Shown piece by piece: positions 1 to 8,011 of a stretch of DNA of 33,417 nt. Where the stretch lies: assembly GCA_048173955.1 (NCBI GenBank), contig DBEYOB010000014.1, positions 1 to 33,417 on the forward strand, read 5' to 3'. The first letter of the stretch is position 1, and every line of letters starts with the position of its first letter. This DNA comes from CAZUFB01 sp048173955 (GTDB taxonomy: Bacteria; Actinomycetota; Coriobacteriia; Coriobacteriales; UMGS124). The notes below the pieces were generated by a model that was not told where the DNA came from, searched no databases, and saw nothing but the letters and a program-made list of their open reading frames with translations. The position numbers and the translations under genes were made by a program.

Positions 1-1
1 C

Positions 2-1069
2 TCGGACGACGGCGCCGATGCGGGCGAGGGTGCGGCCGCCGGCGCGGACGACCCGGCGGGCGCGGGGGATGCGTCCGGGGCGGAGGGCGCGTCGGGCGAC
101 GCGGATTCTGCGGAGGCGGCCGGCGCTGCCGAGGAGCCGGCAAGTGGGACGACCTTTGCGTTCAACACGCTCGTTTCGATCCAGGCGTACGGCGTCGACC
201 AGGACGTCGTGACCGAATGCATGCGGGAGTGCGCGCGCTACGACGGCCTGTTCTCGGCGCGCACCGAGGGCGCCGACATCTACCGGATCAACGAGGCGCA
301 CGGCGAGCCCGTCGAGGTCGACCCCGACACCGCCGACCTGCTGGCCCAGTCGCTCGAGTACTGCGCCCTGTCCGGCGGCACGTTCGACATCACCATCGGC
401 GCGGTGAGCCTGCTGTGGGACTTCGCCGAGGGCGTCAAGCCCGCCGACGACGCGATCGCCGATGCCGTGCGCCACGTCGACTACACCTGCGTGCAGGTCG
501 ACGGGACGACGGTCACCCTGTCCGACCCCGACGCCAAGATCGACCTCGGGGGCATCGCCAAGGGCTGGATCGCCGACCGCCTGTGCGACCGCCTCGTCGA
601 AGCGGGCGCCACGGCCGCGCTCATCAGCCTGGGCACCTCGAGCACCTACGCCCTCGGGCACAAGCCCGACGGTACCCCGTGGCGCATCGGCATGCGCGAC
701 CCGATGGGGGAGAGCGCGGCATCCATCTCGGCGGTTGTGGAGCTTGCCGACGTCGCGCTGACCTCGAGCGGCCTGTACGACCAGCAGTTCGAGCTCGACG
801 GGACGACGTACTGGCACATCCTCGACCCCGCGACCGGCTATCCCGCCCAGACCGACATGCTCGGCGTGGCCGTCGTGACGCCCACGGCGGTCCAGGGCGA
901 CGCGTTCTCCACCATGCTGTTCATCAAGGGGATCGAGGAGGGGTCGGCCTGGCTGGCCGAGAACTACCCCGACGTCGCCGCGCGCTTCATCGGCGAGGAT
1001 GACGGGGCGGTCCTGCTCAACGGCTTCGAGGACTACGGGTACGAGGAGGTCGAGCCGTCCGATGGCTAG
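2..1069 (+). CDS. apbE: ApbE-type FAD:protein FMN transferase (5' end outside window)
   Basis: ApbE enzymes transfer FMN from FAD to a Thr/Ser in FMN-binding domains outside the cytoplasm, using Mg2+. The reading frame is open from base 2, so the true start lies to the left. The visible part begins with an Ala/Gly/Asp-rich linker, typical of the stretch after a lipoprotein or membrane anchor, and then enters the domain at TTFAFNTLVSIQAYG. Family motifs follow in order: SGGTFDITIG, DLGGIAKGWIAD, TSSGLYDQQF, YWHILDPATGYPAQ and DAFSTMLFIKG. The stop codon overlaps the start of the next gene by 8 bases, so the two are translationally coupled. Its likely targets in this window are the SGAT-bearing C-terminal domains at 28.6 kb and 33.2 kb. 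The family call is secure; the targets are inferred. Confidence 0.93.
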   Translation, partial: SDDGADAGEGAAAGADDPAGAGDASGAEGASGDADSAEAAGAAEEPASGTTFAFNTLVSIQAYGVDQDVVTECMRECARYDGLFSARTEGADIYRINEAHGEPVEVDPDTADLLAQSLEYCALSGGTFDITIGAVSLLWDFAEGVKPADDAIADAVRHVDYTCVQVDGTTVTLSDPDAKIDLGGIAKGWIADRLCDRLVEAGATAALISLGTSSTYALGHKPDGTPWRIGMRDPMGESAASISAVVELADVALTSSGLYDQQFELDGTTYWHILDPATGYPAQTDMLGVAVVTPTAVQGDAFSTMLFIKGIEEGSAWLAENYPDVAARFIGEDDGAVLLNGFEDYGYEEVEPSDG

Positions 1070-1706
1070 CGCGACGCCCGACAGGGGGTCCGATCTTGCG
1101 GGCGCGTCCGACCGCGCCGGCCATGCCGACCCCATTGGCAGTGCGGGACCCGTCGGCATCGACGGGGCCGGCGACGTTGACCTTGGCGGCCGTACCGATC
1201 CGAGCCAGCGGCTGTTCGAGGCCACATTGGCCGGCAAGGACGGCTGGGGGCTCACGCGCGCCGATGTCGCCGTGGCGGTCGGCATCGTGCTGGTCGCGGT
1301 GGCGGCTGCGCTCGCGCTGTGGTTCGGCTACGGAGTCCGCGGCGTGCCGGGCGTGTCCGATGCGGGTGCGGCGGGCAGTGGGGCGGCGGAGCAGGGTGCG
1401 GGCCTATCGGGCGCGGGAGACCGAGCTGCCGGCGATACCCTCTACGCCGTCGTCCAGAACACCGAAGGTTACCGCGCGGTACTGCCGCTCGACGACGATG
1501 CGTCCGTCGCGGTCGAGAGCGACCGGGGCACCAACGTCATCGAGGTTGCCGGCGGGCGCGTGCGCTGCGCGGAGTCGGACTGCTCGAACCAGATATGCGT
1601 CGACACCGGCTGGGTGTCCCAGGTCGGGCAGACGATCGTGTGCCTTCCCCACGAGCTGACCGTGCAGGTTGTGGCGGACCCCGACGACGCCGCCCCGCTG
1701 GTGTAG
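1062..1706 (+). CDS. Membrane-anchored NusG domain II protein
   Basis: This 214-residue protein starts at an ATG inside the end of apbE, with a GAGGAGGT ribosome site at 1043-1050. The N-terminal ~65 residues are Gly/Asp/Ala-rich, one membrane helix follows (VAVAVGIVLVAVAAALALWF), then a low-complexity linker. The C-terminal ~85 residues form a NusG-II domain ending in a Cys-rich motif, CAESDCSNQICVD ... TIVCLPHEL, with four Cys. Proteins of this domain are often encoded beside ApbE or flavin electron-transfer genes. The overlap with apbE supports a shared role in extracytoplasmic flavinylation or electron transfer, although the domain's biochemical job is not established. The Cys pattern suggests a disulfide or metal site, which is inference. 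Confidence 0.85.
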   Translation: MASATPDRGSDLAGASDRAGHADPIGSAGPVGIDGAGDVDLGGRTDPSQRLFEATLAGKDGWGLTRADVAVAVGIVLVAVAAALALWFGYGVRGVPGVSDAGAAGSGAAEQGAGLSGAGDRAAGDTLYAVVQNTEGYRAVLPLDDDASVAVESDRGTNVIEVAGGRVRCAESDCSNQICVDTGWVSQVGQTIVCLPHELTVQVVADPDDAAPLV

Positions 1707-1707
1707 G

Positions 1708-1732
1708 CCGCCAGCCGGCGACGGGCTGGCGG
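1708..1732. terminator. Hairpin just after the apbE/NusG-II pair
   Basis: Two bases after the stop codon there is a perfect 9-bp stem, CCGCCAGCC / GGCTGGCGG, with a 7-base loop. No T-run follows, so it may act as a 3' stabilising hairpin or a weak terminator. Confidence 0.45.
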
Positions 1733-1831
1733 GACGGCGGGATGGCAGGGCGGCGAGAGGGCAAGGCTGCATGGCCGGTCGGCGGGCGCGGCCGGCCGGC
1801 GACGGGCCGCGCTGGGCATGCCGCCTTGGCT

Positions 1832-2074
1832 CGTGTCAGCGTTTTCGGGTCGGCCTGGCCAAAAACCGCAATCGTGAAGCGTAGTCCCGGCGGCGTGCGG
1901 GGCGTTTTTACCGCCTTGCCTCCTTCCGGTCTGGGTGCCGCCCGCGGTGGCCGGTTGCCAACAGGGAAAACGTTGCATGTCTGCGGTGCCCGGGAGAGCC
2001 TGACCGTCTCGCGCGGCCGGGCTGGCCTTCACAATCGAGGTTTTTGGCCAGCGGGGGCCTGTTTTGCTGACACG
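1832..2074. repeat. 243-bp inverted-repeat element, copy A
   Basis: Both ends carry related 48-nt sequences in inverted orientation (1832-1879 and 2027-2074). From the outer edge inward each reads CGTGTCAG, a variable stretch of 16 nt, TGGCCAAAAAC, a short variable step, then ATYGTGAAG. The same structure with the same total length occurs at 16608-16850, but the ~147-nt interiors differ. An 8-bp direct repeat CTTGGCTC lies at 1825-1832 and 2076-2083, at or within two bases of the element edges, resembling a target-site duplication. No protein is encoded. It looks like a non-autonomous mobile element (MITE-like) or a paired regulatory site. It fills most of the gap between the NusG-II gene and the dehydrogenase gene. 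Confidence 0.75.
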
Positions 2075-2113
2075 GCTTGGCTCGGATCGGGCTGGAACGG
2101 TAGTTTCGGCCTG

Positions 2114-3097
2114 CTAGTTCAGCATCGTCGTGCAGCTCCCGGTGCGGGCCATCTCTATAATCCCCTCGACGCCGCAGCGCACCATGCTCTCCACCGCCTG
2201 TTCGGTATAGAACGCCATATGCTGCGTCATGATGACGTTGCGGAATTGGTGCAGGTAGAACCAGTTGCGGTTGGGGATGATGTCAACGCGCCGGTCGGCA
2301 TGGACGATGCCCTCTTCGCCCTCGACGGTGTCCATGCCGAGTGCGCCGATTTTCTGCGACTCGATGCCGTCCACGAGTGCATCGATGTCGGCCAGGTCAC
2401 CGCGCGCGCAGTTGATGAGAATCACGCCGTCCTTCATGCGCGAGATAGTGTCGGCGTTCACGATATGCCAGGTTTGCGGGGTGAGCGCCGTATGCAGGCT
2501 GATGATGTCGCTCTCGCGTAGCAGTGTATCGAAGTCGACGTAGGTGCCGAGCTTCTCGGCCGCGGGGTTGCGGTGTGCCGAGTGGGCGAGCATGCGACAG
2601 CCGAATCCCGAAAGGTTGCGCATGACCTGCGTCCCGATGCGCCCCGTTCCCACGATGCCCACGGTAAGGTCCTTGAGGTCGCGCCCCTGCAACCCTTCGA
2701 GCGAGAAGTCGTTCACCTGCCCGCGCCACATCGCCTGCTTGTAATGGCGCAGACACATGAGCATCATCATGACGGTGAAGTCCGCTACGCCGTTGGGCGG
2801 GTAGGTGGCGCTGCAGACCCCGATGCCCAGTTCGCGCGCCGCGTCGGGGTCGATGTGGTTGTATCCGACCGTGCGAGTCGAGAGGTAGCTCACCCCCAGC
2901 TCGCGCCAAAGCCGAAGCAGCTCCCGGTCGGCGCGCCCTTGGCCCAGGATGCTCACGCCCTCGCAGCCTGCCGCCAGCTCGGCGGTTGCGGGAGCGGGGA
3001 CCTCCGACGAAAGCTCGATGTCGGCTCCATATATCCGCGCCATGCGCCCGAACGCATCGACCTCGTCGGGACGGACCTCGTAGGCAAAGATTCTCAT
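2114..3097 (-). CDS. D-2-hydroxyacid (D-lactate-type) dehydrogenase
   Basis: NAD-dependent interconversion of a 2-keto acid and a D-2-hydroxy acid, probably pyruvate/D-lactate or a close analogue. The 327-residue protein has the family order: N-terminal substrate-binding half, Rossmann motif GIVGTGRIG, catalytic Arg in INCARGDLAD, Glu in GMDTVEGE, and catalytic His in MTQHMAFYTEQA, as in D-lactate dehydrogenase and VanH. The ATG at 3097 gives the usual N-terminus MRIFAYEVRPDE and has GAGG nine bases upstream. An alternative ATG at 3112 would overlap the stop of the upstream lipoprotein gene as ATGA. The two genes are therefore one transcription unit. Exact substrate is not visible from sequence. 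Confidence 0.88.
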   Translation of the reverse strand: MRIFAYEVRPDEVDAFGRMARIYGADIELSSEVPAPATAELAAGCEGVSILGQGRADRELLRLWRELGVSYLSTRTVGYNHIDPDAARELGIGVCSATYPPNGVADFTVMMMLMCLRHYKQAMWRGQVNDFSLEGLQGRDLKDLTVGIVGTGRIGTQVMRNLSGFGCRMLAHSAHRNPAAEKLGTYVDFDTLLRESDIISLHTALTPQTWHIVNADTISRMKDGVILINCARGDLADIDALVDGIESQKIGALGMDTVEGEEGIVHADRRVDIIPNRNWFYLHQFRNVIMTQHMAFYTEQAVESMVRCGVEGIIEMARTGSCTTMLN

Positions 3098-3108
3098 GGG
3101 TTCGTGCC

Positions 3109-3864
3109 TCATTTCATGGACCGCGCTTCCCACGTGCCCGACTCGTTTTCAACGGCAACTATGTCGACGGACACCATGGAGGCGTATCGCGCAAGCTCTT
3201 CGAGTCGATCTTTGTAATCCGGCGAGGTGTTGTCGGCAGGAATTGCGACGTTGACCTGGAACCCGTCGTCGGACGCGAGCTTCCCGGCGAGGTTGCAGGC
3301 AAGCGAGCCCTGCACGCCGCCCCAGTCATCCGACGTCACGTAAACGTATACCGGCTCCGGTTCGGGCGACCCATGGTCGAACTCGAGGGTTAGCTGGTGG
3401 CCCTTGTAGTACTCGGACTCATCGGCCATGTCCCATGAGTTGATGTCGGGGCTGTACCGGTATGTCAGCAGGTTGTTGTAGACGTCGTCCGGCAGCAGAA
3501 TCGAGAAGTAGGGCGTGGCGATCCTCGTGCCGCCTTCTTCCGCAATGACGACAGGCTCCATGTCGGGTTGGTCAAGCGCCCCGGCGAGGGCCTGTCGTTC
3601 AACTTCCCGATAGGCGGCAACCGCGTCGGCGCTGGCAGCGTCGGCGCTGCCGTCCATTGCGGACACGGCGCTCTTTTCGGTGGGGCCTGCGGCACCGTTG
3701 CTGGCGAGCGAGGCGTCAACCGACGAGCATCCAAGCGCCGCCAAACACGTGGCGCATAGACAAACCACGACAAGGGGTAGCATCGTTAGCTTCCGGTTTG
3801 GGCTTTCCAGTGCGGCGCGCATTCCGCTTGATGGTAAAGCGGCACGTCGAAAGGCGCTCTTCAT
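3109..3864 (-). CDS. Putative lipoprotein of unknown function
   Basis: A 251-residue secreted lipoprotein. The ATG at 3864 follows GGGAGG at a good distance. The N-terminus has basic residues, a hydrophobic core and a lipobox LAALGC followed by SS, so the Cys should be lipidated. A Ser/Ala/Asp-rich linker leads to a globular C-terminal region of about 150 residues beginning near ATPYFSILLPDDVYN, with many acidic and aromatic residues and a YVYVTSDDWGG stretch. I do not recognise a family. It overlaps or abuts the D-hydroxyacid dehydrogenase gene, which hints at co-expression but not a shared mechanism, since one is extracellular and the other cytoplasmic. Confidence 0.75.
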   Translation of the reverse strand: MKSAFRRAALPSSGMRAALESPNRKLTMLPLVVVCLCATCLAALGCSSVDASLASNGAAGPTEKSAVSAMDGSADAASADAVAAYREVERQALAGALDQPDMEPVVIAEEGGTRIATPYFSILLPDDVYNNLLTYRYSPDINSWDMADESEYYKGHQLTLEFDHGSPEPEPVYVYVTSDDWGGVQGSLACNLAGKLASDDGFQVNVAIPADNTSPDYKDRLEELARYASMVSVDIVAVENESGTWEARSMK

Positions 3865-3942
3865 GGCATCCTCCCAACCCCAGTGGCCGGCGTCTCTGTC
3901 CCCACGATATGGCAAGGGCTGCCTGTGGGGCAAACTTCCGGA

Positions 3943-3980
3943 CATTAATAATGTATTAAGACCCCTGCTATTAAGACCCC
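3943..3980. promoter_or_regulatory. AT-rich operator-like repeats upstream of the lipoprotein gene
   Basis: The gap between the divergent lipoprotein gene and the toxin-antitoxin pair (3865-4113) contains a near-palindrome CATTAATAATG (3943-3953) followed by two exact copies of TATTAAGACCCC at 3954-3965 and 3969-3980, spaced 15 bp apart. Repeats on such a spacing next to an AT-rich stretch suggest a regulator-binding site for the minus-strand operon. The regulator is unknown. Confidence 0.4.
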
Positions 3981-4080
3981 GCCGCGAACCGTACCGACGA
4001 ATTGCCGACTCTGCTCGCCGTGACCTGTCCGTTTCCTACATCTTCCGGTCGCCGGCCTTCTCCCGTGTTCTTCTCCGTGG

Positions 4081-4106
4081 TACGATATGGCCACATTTTG
4101 AAAGGA
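4081..4106 (+). promoter_or_regulatory. Candidate -10 box and ribosome site of the toxin-antitoxin operon
   Basis: A TACGAT hexamer (4081-4086) sits about 28 bases before the antitoxin start, with a strong AAAGGAG ribosome site (4100-4106) in between. The short leader and strong site fit high antitoxin translation. Confidence 0.4.
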
Positions 4107-4113
4107 GTCCCCT

Positions 4114-4386
4114 ATGCCCGTATGCGTACCCATGCGCGAGTTGAAAGATACGGCGAAGTTTACGTCTCTGGTTGAACATGCTGACGGCCCCGTCACGGTC
4201 ACGCGCAACGGCAAAGACGCCCTTGTCGTCATGACGAGCGATTCGTTCGAGTCCATGCGTCAAGAGCTTGCGCGTGCGAGGCTTCTCACCCGTATCGCCC
4301 AGGCAGAGAGGGAGCTTGCCGAGAAAAGGTATGTAGACGGGACATCGTTCACCGCAAAGATGCGTGAGCGTTATGCCGCCGAGTGA
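4114..4386 (+). CDS. Phd/YefM-family antitoxin
   Basis: A 90-residue protein of the Phd/YefM antitoxin family. Such proteins bind the operon promoter through an N-terminal DNA-binding half and neutralise the partner toxin with a disordered or helical C-terminus. Visible are the N-terminal pattern VPMRELKDTAKFTSLVEHA, the VTVTRNGKDALVVMTSDSFESM core typical of the family, and a charged helical tail ending in MRERYAAE. The gene has AAAGGAG in front and overlaps the toxin gene by 14 bases, the standard antitoxin-first arrangement. Autoregulation is expected from the family. Confidence 0.9.
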   Translation: MPVCVPMRELKDTAKFTSLVEHADGPVTVTRNGKDALVVMTSDSFESMRQELARARLLTRIAQAERELAEKRYVDGTSFTAKMRERYAAE

Positions 4387-4687
4387 CTACATTGTCCTCG
4401 AAGGCGCACAGGTTGACTATGAGTCCATCGTGCACTACCTTGCCGAAGCCCTGGGCAACCCTGCGGCAGCGGCGCGCTTTATGGACGAGTTTGACCGGGT
4501 CATAGGGTTGACCTGCGCATATCCTGATATGCACGCACTTTCGTCTTTGCCCGAACTTGCCGATTTAGGTTATCGGCCCATGCGCATCATGAACTACATT
4601 GCGCTTTACAAAGTCGTTGACGGCACCGTCGTGGTTGCCCACATCTTCCACGAACGGCAAGACTATGCCCGCATGGTCTCAGAATGA
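4373..4687 (+). CDS. ParE/RelE-superfamily toxin
   Basis: A 104-residue basic/aromatic protein matching the ParE/RelE toxin fold: helical N-terminal half (VDYESIVHYLAEALGNPAAA), then the beta-rich C-terminal signature YRPMRIMNYIALYKVVDG, VVVAHIFHERQDYARMV. The HERQDY end is typical of ParE-like members. Members of the superfamily act on gyrase or on ribosome-bound mRNA; which applies here cannot be told. The ATG at 4373 overlaps the antitoxin stop; a GTG at 4364 would add three residues. Codon use is somewhat less GC-rich than in the surrounding housekeeping genes, consistent with mobility. Confidence 0.85.
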   Translation: MPPSDYIVLEGAQVDYESIVHYLAEALGNPAAAARFMDEFDRVIGLTCAYPDMHALSSLPELADLGYRPMRIMNYIALYKVVDGTVVVAHIFHERQDYARMVSE

Positions 4688-4709
4688 CCCTGCATCTGTT
4701 TCAAATGAA

Positions 4710-4751
4710 GCAGGCCTGCCGCAGATTGGGAAAGACTTGCGGCAGGCCTGC
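4710..4751. terminator. Strong hairpin between toxin gene and tRNA-Lys
   Basis: A perfect 14-bp inverted repeat, GCAGGCCTGCCGCA / TGCGGCAGGCCTGC, with a 14-base loop lies between the converging toxin gene and tRNA gene. There is no long T-run on either side. It probably ends or protects transcripts from both directions. Confidence 0.55.
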
Positions 4752-4801
4752 GACATAGTGCTGCATAAGAGCGAGATACCCCGCCCATGCAGGAATTTCA
4801 A

Positions 4802-4878
4802 TGGTGGGCCGTCAGGGATTCGAACCCTGGACCTTGGGATTAAGAGTCCCCTGCTCTGGCCAGCTGAGCTAACGGCCC
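4802..4878 (-). tRNA. tRNA-Lys (anticodon CTT)
   Basis: The minus strand folds as a complete tRNA of 77 nt including an encoded CCA. The acceptor stem GGGCCGT pairs with ACGGCCC, the D-arm contains TTAGCTCAGCTGG, the anticodon loop reads CTCTTAA with anticodon CTT (Lys), and the T-arm contains GGTTCGAATCC. A TATAGA -10-like hexamer lies just upstream on the minus strand (4891-4896). Confidence 0.95.
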
Positions 4879-4973
4879 GTGAAACGCTATTCTATACTCA
4901 TCCGCGTGTCCATCAGGGCATGTTCGACCAGAAGCCGCCCATCTTTACGCAATGCACAAACTAACTGGCCGTC

Positions 4974-5426
4974 TCAGCTGGTCGCCTCATCGGCCGGCTT
5001 CTCCGCGGGGCCGAGGGCGTCGTCGACTGCCTTGGCGAGCCGCTCTGCCCACGAGGGCCCCTCGTGCTCGGAGGGGAGCAGCACCTGCATCTCGCCGATA
5101 CCGAATTCCATGCCGCCGTTCAGAGTGCGCTCGCTGCCACCGCATGACGGGCAGGCGAAGGTGCTCCTGTCGCCAAGGGTGATTTCGTAAACGGTTCCGC
5201 AAGCCTTGCAGCGCATGGCCGCCGCCGGTCTCACGAGCTTGATCTGGGTTCCCTGCGCCGCCGTCCCGCGCAACGCCTCGCCGATCTTCTGCACGAGGAG
5301 CGCCTCGTCGACCTGCCGCATAGCGCCGACGACGACCTCCGCGCTCACGACGCGCAGGGCGTTCGCCTGCGCCATGTTGTCGAGAATCGCACGCGCGGCG
5401 TCTGCCGCCAGTTCTGCTTCGAGCAT
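4974..5426 (-). CDS. hypA: HypA-like nickel metallochaperone lacking the usual MHE start
   Basis: HypA works with HypB to deliver nickel to [NiFe]-hydrogenase. This 150-residue protein has the family's zinc domain with two CxxC pairs (MRCKACGTVYEI and FACPSCGGSE), followed by GGMEFGIGEMQV, and an N-terminal half with the HypA pattern VVSAEVVVGAMRQVDEALL. It starts MLEAEL rather than MHE, so the N-terminal His that normally binds nickel is absent. No in-frame upstream start restores it. A 25-residue acidic tail extends past the zinc domain. It is separated by 19 kb from hypB and transcribed divergently from recQ. The family assignment is good; nickel delivery by this copy is uncertain. Confidence 0.75.
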   Translation of the reverse strand: MLEAELAADAARAILDNMAQANALRVVSAEVVVGAMRQVDEALLVQKIGEALRGTAAQGTQIKLVRPAAAMRCKACGTVYEITLGDRSTFACPSCGGSERTLNGGMEFGIGEMQVLLPSEHEGPSWAERLAKAVDDALGPAEKPADEATS

Positions 5427-5685
5427 GTCGAAGCCCCCCCTTCACCGAAAGCCGTGCCACTCCGTGCCGTACCGCGCCGTCGCGGCTGCGGCGGTGCATC
5501 CGGGACACGGCGCCGCGGTCTCGCCGCATCTCGCGCCTGCGCCGCCCTTTGCCCCCGGTGCGCCTGCTGGTTGCATCTCGGCATTGTAGCCCCTGCCGCG
5601 CCCCGCGCCTTCCTCAAAGCGCGTTCAAACGGATGCGCTACCATAGTGTCCCATCAACGGCGCGTCATCAGCGTTTGGAGAGAGC
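5427..5685. other. Divergent intergenic region hypA/recQ
   Basis: This 259-bp gap must hold the promoters of the HypA-like gene (minus) and recQ (plus). Close to recQ a GGAGAG ribosome site (5677-5682) is clear. I see no convincing paired -35/-10 boxes, repeats or RNA structure. Confidence 0.4.
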
Positions 5686-7788
5686 ATGGCCCAGTTCGCA
5701 AGCAGGCCCCCGGGCCAGCCCCAGCCTCAGTTCCAGTCTCAGCCCCAGGTTCGGCCCGAAGACCGTCCCGCGGCTGCGGACTCCTTGACGGCGCCCGCTG
5801 CGACGCCCGAGCCGCCCGCCCTCTCTGCCGCCCGAACCGCCCTCAAGGAGTACTTCGGCCACGACGACTTCCGCCCGAGCCAGCGCGAGCTCGTGGAGTG
5901 GGTCCTTTCCGGGCGCGACGTGCTCGGCGTCATGCCCACCGGTGCGGGCAAGTCGCTCGTCTACCAGGTGCCGGCCTGCGTGCTGCCGGGGCTCACGATC
6001 GTCGTCTCGCCGCTCATCTCCCTCATGAAGGACCAGGTCGCCGCCCTCACCGAGGCGGGTATCCCTGCGACGTGCCTCAACAGCGCCCTCACCGCCGCCG
6101 AGCAGTCCGAGGCGTTCGCGTTCGCCGCCTCGGGTGCCTGCAAGTTGCTCTACGTCGCCCCCGAGCGGCTCGACACGCCGCGCCTGCAAGAGCTCGTGCA
6201 GCGCGTGCCCGTCTCGCTCGTGGCGGTGGATGAGGCGCACTGCGTGTCGCAGTGGGGGCAGGACTTCCGCCCCAGCTACCTGGGGATCGCCGAGTTCATC
6301 GCCTGTCTGCCCGAACGGCCGACCGTCGCCGCGCTCACCGCCACCGCCACCGGCGACGTGCGCGCCAACATCGTCGAGGCGCTGCGCCTGCGCGATCCCT
6401 ACGTGCTCGTCTCGGGCTTCGACCGGCCCAACCTCTACTTCGGTGTCGAGCGCCCCGAGCCGCGCGACAAGCAGCGCTGCCTTTTGCGCCTCGTGCGCAA
6501 ACGCGCCGCCCGGCGCGACGCCCCCGGCGGGGTCTCGTCGGGCCAGACGGGCATCGTGTACTGCTCGACGCGCGCGGCGGTCGAGGAGGTCTGCGACCTT
6601 CTGTGGAACGACGGCTTTGCCTCGACACGCTACCATGCGGGCCTCTCGGCGGAGGAGCGGCGCGAGAACCAGGACGACTTCCTCTACGACCGCGCCACGG
6701 TCATGGTGGCCACGAACGCCTTCGGCATGGGCATCGACAAGTCCAACGTGAGCTTCGTCATCCACTACAACATGCCGAGCGACTTGGAGAGCTACTACCA
6801 GGAGGCGGGCCGCGCCGGGCGCGACGGCAGCCCGGCCGACTGCATCCTCATCTACAACAAGAAGGACGTGCAGACCTGCCGCTTCCTCATCGAGCGCAGC
6901 CGCGACGAGGGCCTGGCCAACGGCAACGCGCCCGAGCTGGCCGACGAGCTCTACCGGCGCGACTGCGAGCGCCTCAAGCGCATGACGCTCTACTGCACCA
7001 CGACCGACTGCCTGCGCTCCACGATCCTGCGCTACTTCGGCGAGACCGACGCGCCGTTCCGCTGTGAGCACTGCTCGAACTGCTCGACCGAGGTCGAAGT
7101 CGAGGATGCGACGGTCGACGCGCAGAAGATCGTGTCGTGCGTGCTGCGCGTGGCCAACACCGGCCGGCAGGTGGGCAAGTCCACCATCGTCGACGTGCTG
7201 CGCGGCTCCAAGGCCGAGCGCATCCTGGGCTGGCGGTTCGACGAGCTGTCGACCTACGGCATCATGGCCGACCAGTCCGCGCAGCACGTGCGCTACGTGC
7301 TCGACGCCCTGGTCGACGCCGGCTACCTCGGTGTGACCGACGGGCAGTATCCCACGGTGTTCGCGACGTCCGAGGGCCGCGACTGGCTGCTGCGCACCAA
7401 GGAACCGTTCGAGGTCAAGGTGTCGAAACGCATGGCGAAGACGGCGGACGAGGGCGCGGGCGGCGGTCGGGCGTTCGGCCAGCGAGGGGCGGACGGCACG
7501 GTCGGTTCGGTGTTCGGCCGCGGGAGCGGTGCGGGCACGGGGGCCGAACTCGAAGCCGACCCCGAGCTGTTCGAGGAGCTGCGGAAGCTGCGCACGCGCA
7601 TCGCATCGGAGGAGGGCGTGCCGGCCTACATCGTGTTCTCGAACGCCACGCTGGCCGACATGGCGGCGAAGCGCCCGACGGACGAGGACGAGCTGCTCGA
7701 CGTGTCGGGCGTGGGCCGCGCGAAGGCCTCCAAGTACGGCGAGCGGTTCCTGGCGTGCATCAAGGAGTTCGGCGCGGCGGGGGAGTAG
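5686..7788 (+). CDS. recQ: ATP-dependent DNA helicase RecQ
   Basis: A 3'-5' DNA helicase in recombination and fork repair. The 700-residue protein starts with a ~45-residue Gln/Pro/Ala-rich extension, then carries all RecQ parts in order: FGHDDFRPSQRE, Walker A MPTGAGKS, SPLISLMKDQ, DEAH box VAVDEAHCVSQWGQDFR, ALTATAT, helicase motifs FGMGIDK and YYQEAGRAGRDG, the four-Cys zinc site (MTLYCTTTDCLR ... CEHCSNC), the RQC winged helix near VSKRMAKTADEG, a Gly/Ala linker, and a C-terminal HRDC domain (FEELRKLRTRIA ... DVSGVGRAKASKYGERF). ATG 5686 has GGAGAG upstream. Nothing is missing. Confidence 0.97.
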   Translation: MAQFASRPPGQPQPQFQSQPQVRPEDRPAAADSLTAPAATPEPPALSAARTALKEYFGHDDFRPSQRELVEWVLSGRDVLGVMPTGAGKSLVYQVPACVLPGLTIVVSPLISLMKDQVAALTEAGIPATCLNSALTAAEQSEAFAFAASGACKLLYVAPERLDTPRLQELVQRVPVSLVAVDEAHCVSQWGQDFRPSYLGIAEFIACLPERPTVAALTATATGDVRANIVEALRLRDPYVLVSGFDRPNLYFGVERPEPRDKQRCLLRLVRKRAARRDAPGGVSSGQTGIVYCSTRAAVEEVCDLLWNDGFASTRYHAGLSAEERRENQDDFLYDRATVMVATNAFGMGIDKSNVSFVIHYNMPSDLESYYQEAGRAGRDGSPADCILIYNKKDVQTCRFLIERSRDEGLANGNAPELADELYRRDCERLKRMTLYCTTTDCLRSTILRYFGETDAPFRCEHCSNCSTEVEVEDATVDAQKIVSCVLRVANTGRQVGKSTIVDVLRGSKAERILGWRFDELSTYGIMADQSAQHVRYVLDALVDAGYLGVTDGQYPTVFATSEGRDWLLRTKEPFEVKVSKRMAKTADEGAGGGRAFGQRGADGTVGSVFGRGSGAGTGAELEADPELFEELRKLRTRIASEEGVPAYIVFSNATLADMAAKRPTDEDELLDVSGVGRAKASKYGERFLACIKEFGAAGE

Positions 7789-8011
7789 CGGAAGCGGTGC
7801 GCGCCGCGGACGTGCGGCGCGGGAGGGGGACGGAGAAGGTGCGGCTGGGAAGGGCTGCGCCGCGCGGGCGGGAAGGACGGGGAACGTACGGAAAACGGCG
7901 GGGAACGCGCGAAGGACGTCGCGGGTCGCGGAGGGCGCAGCAGAAGACGGCGGAGGGCTCGCGGAAGATGATGGCGAACGTGCGGGAAACGATGGTTAAA
8001 AATTAATGTTT

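Noticed and set aside
5668..7287. Minus-strand open frame of over 500 codons opposite recQ
   Set aside because: Low-complexity translation typical of antisense reading of a GC-rich gene; recQ is unambiguous on the other strand.
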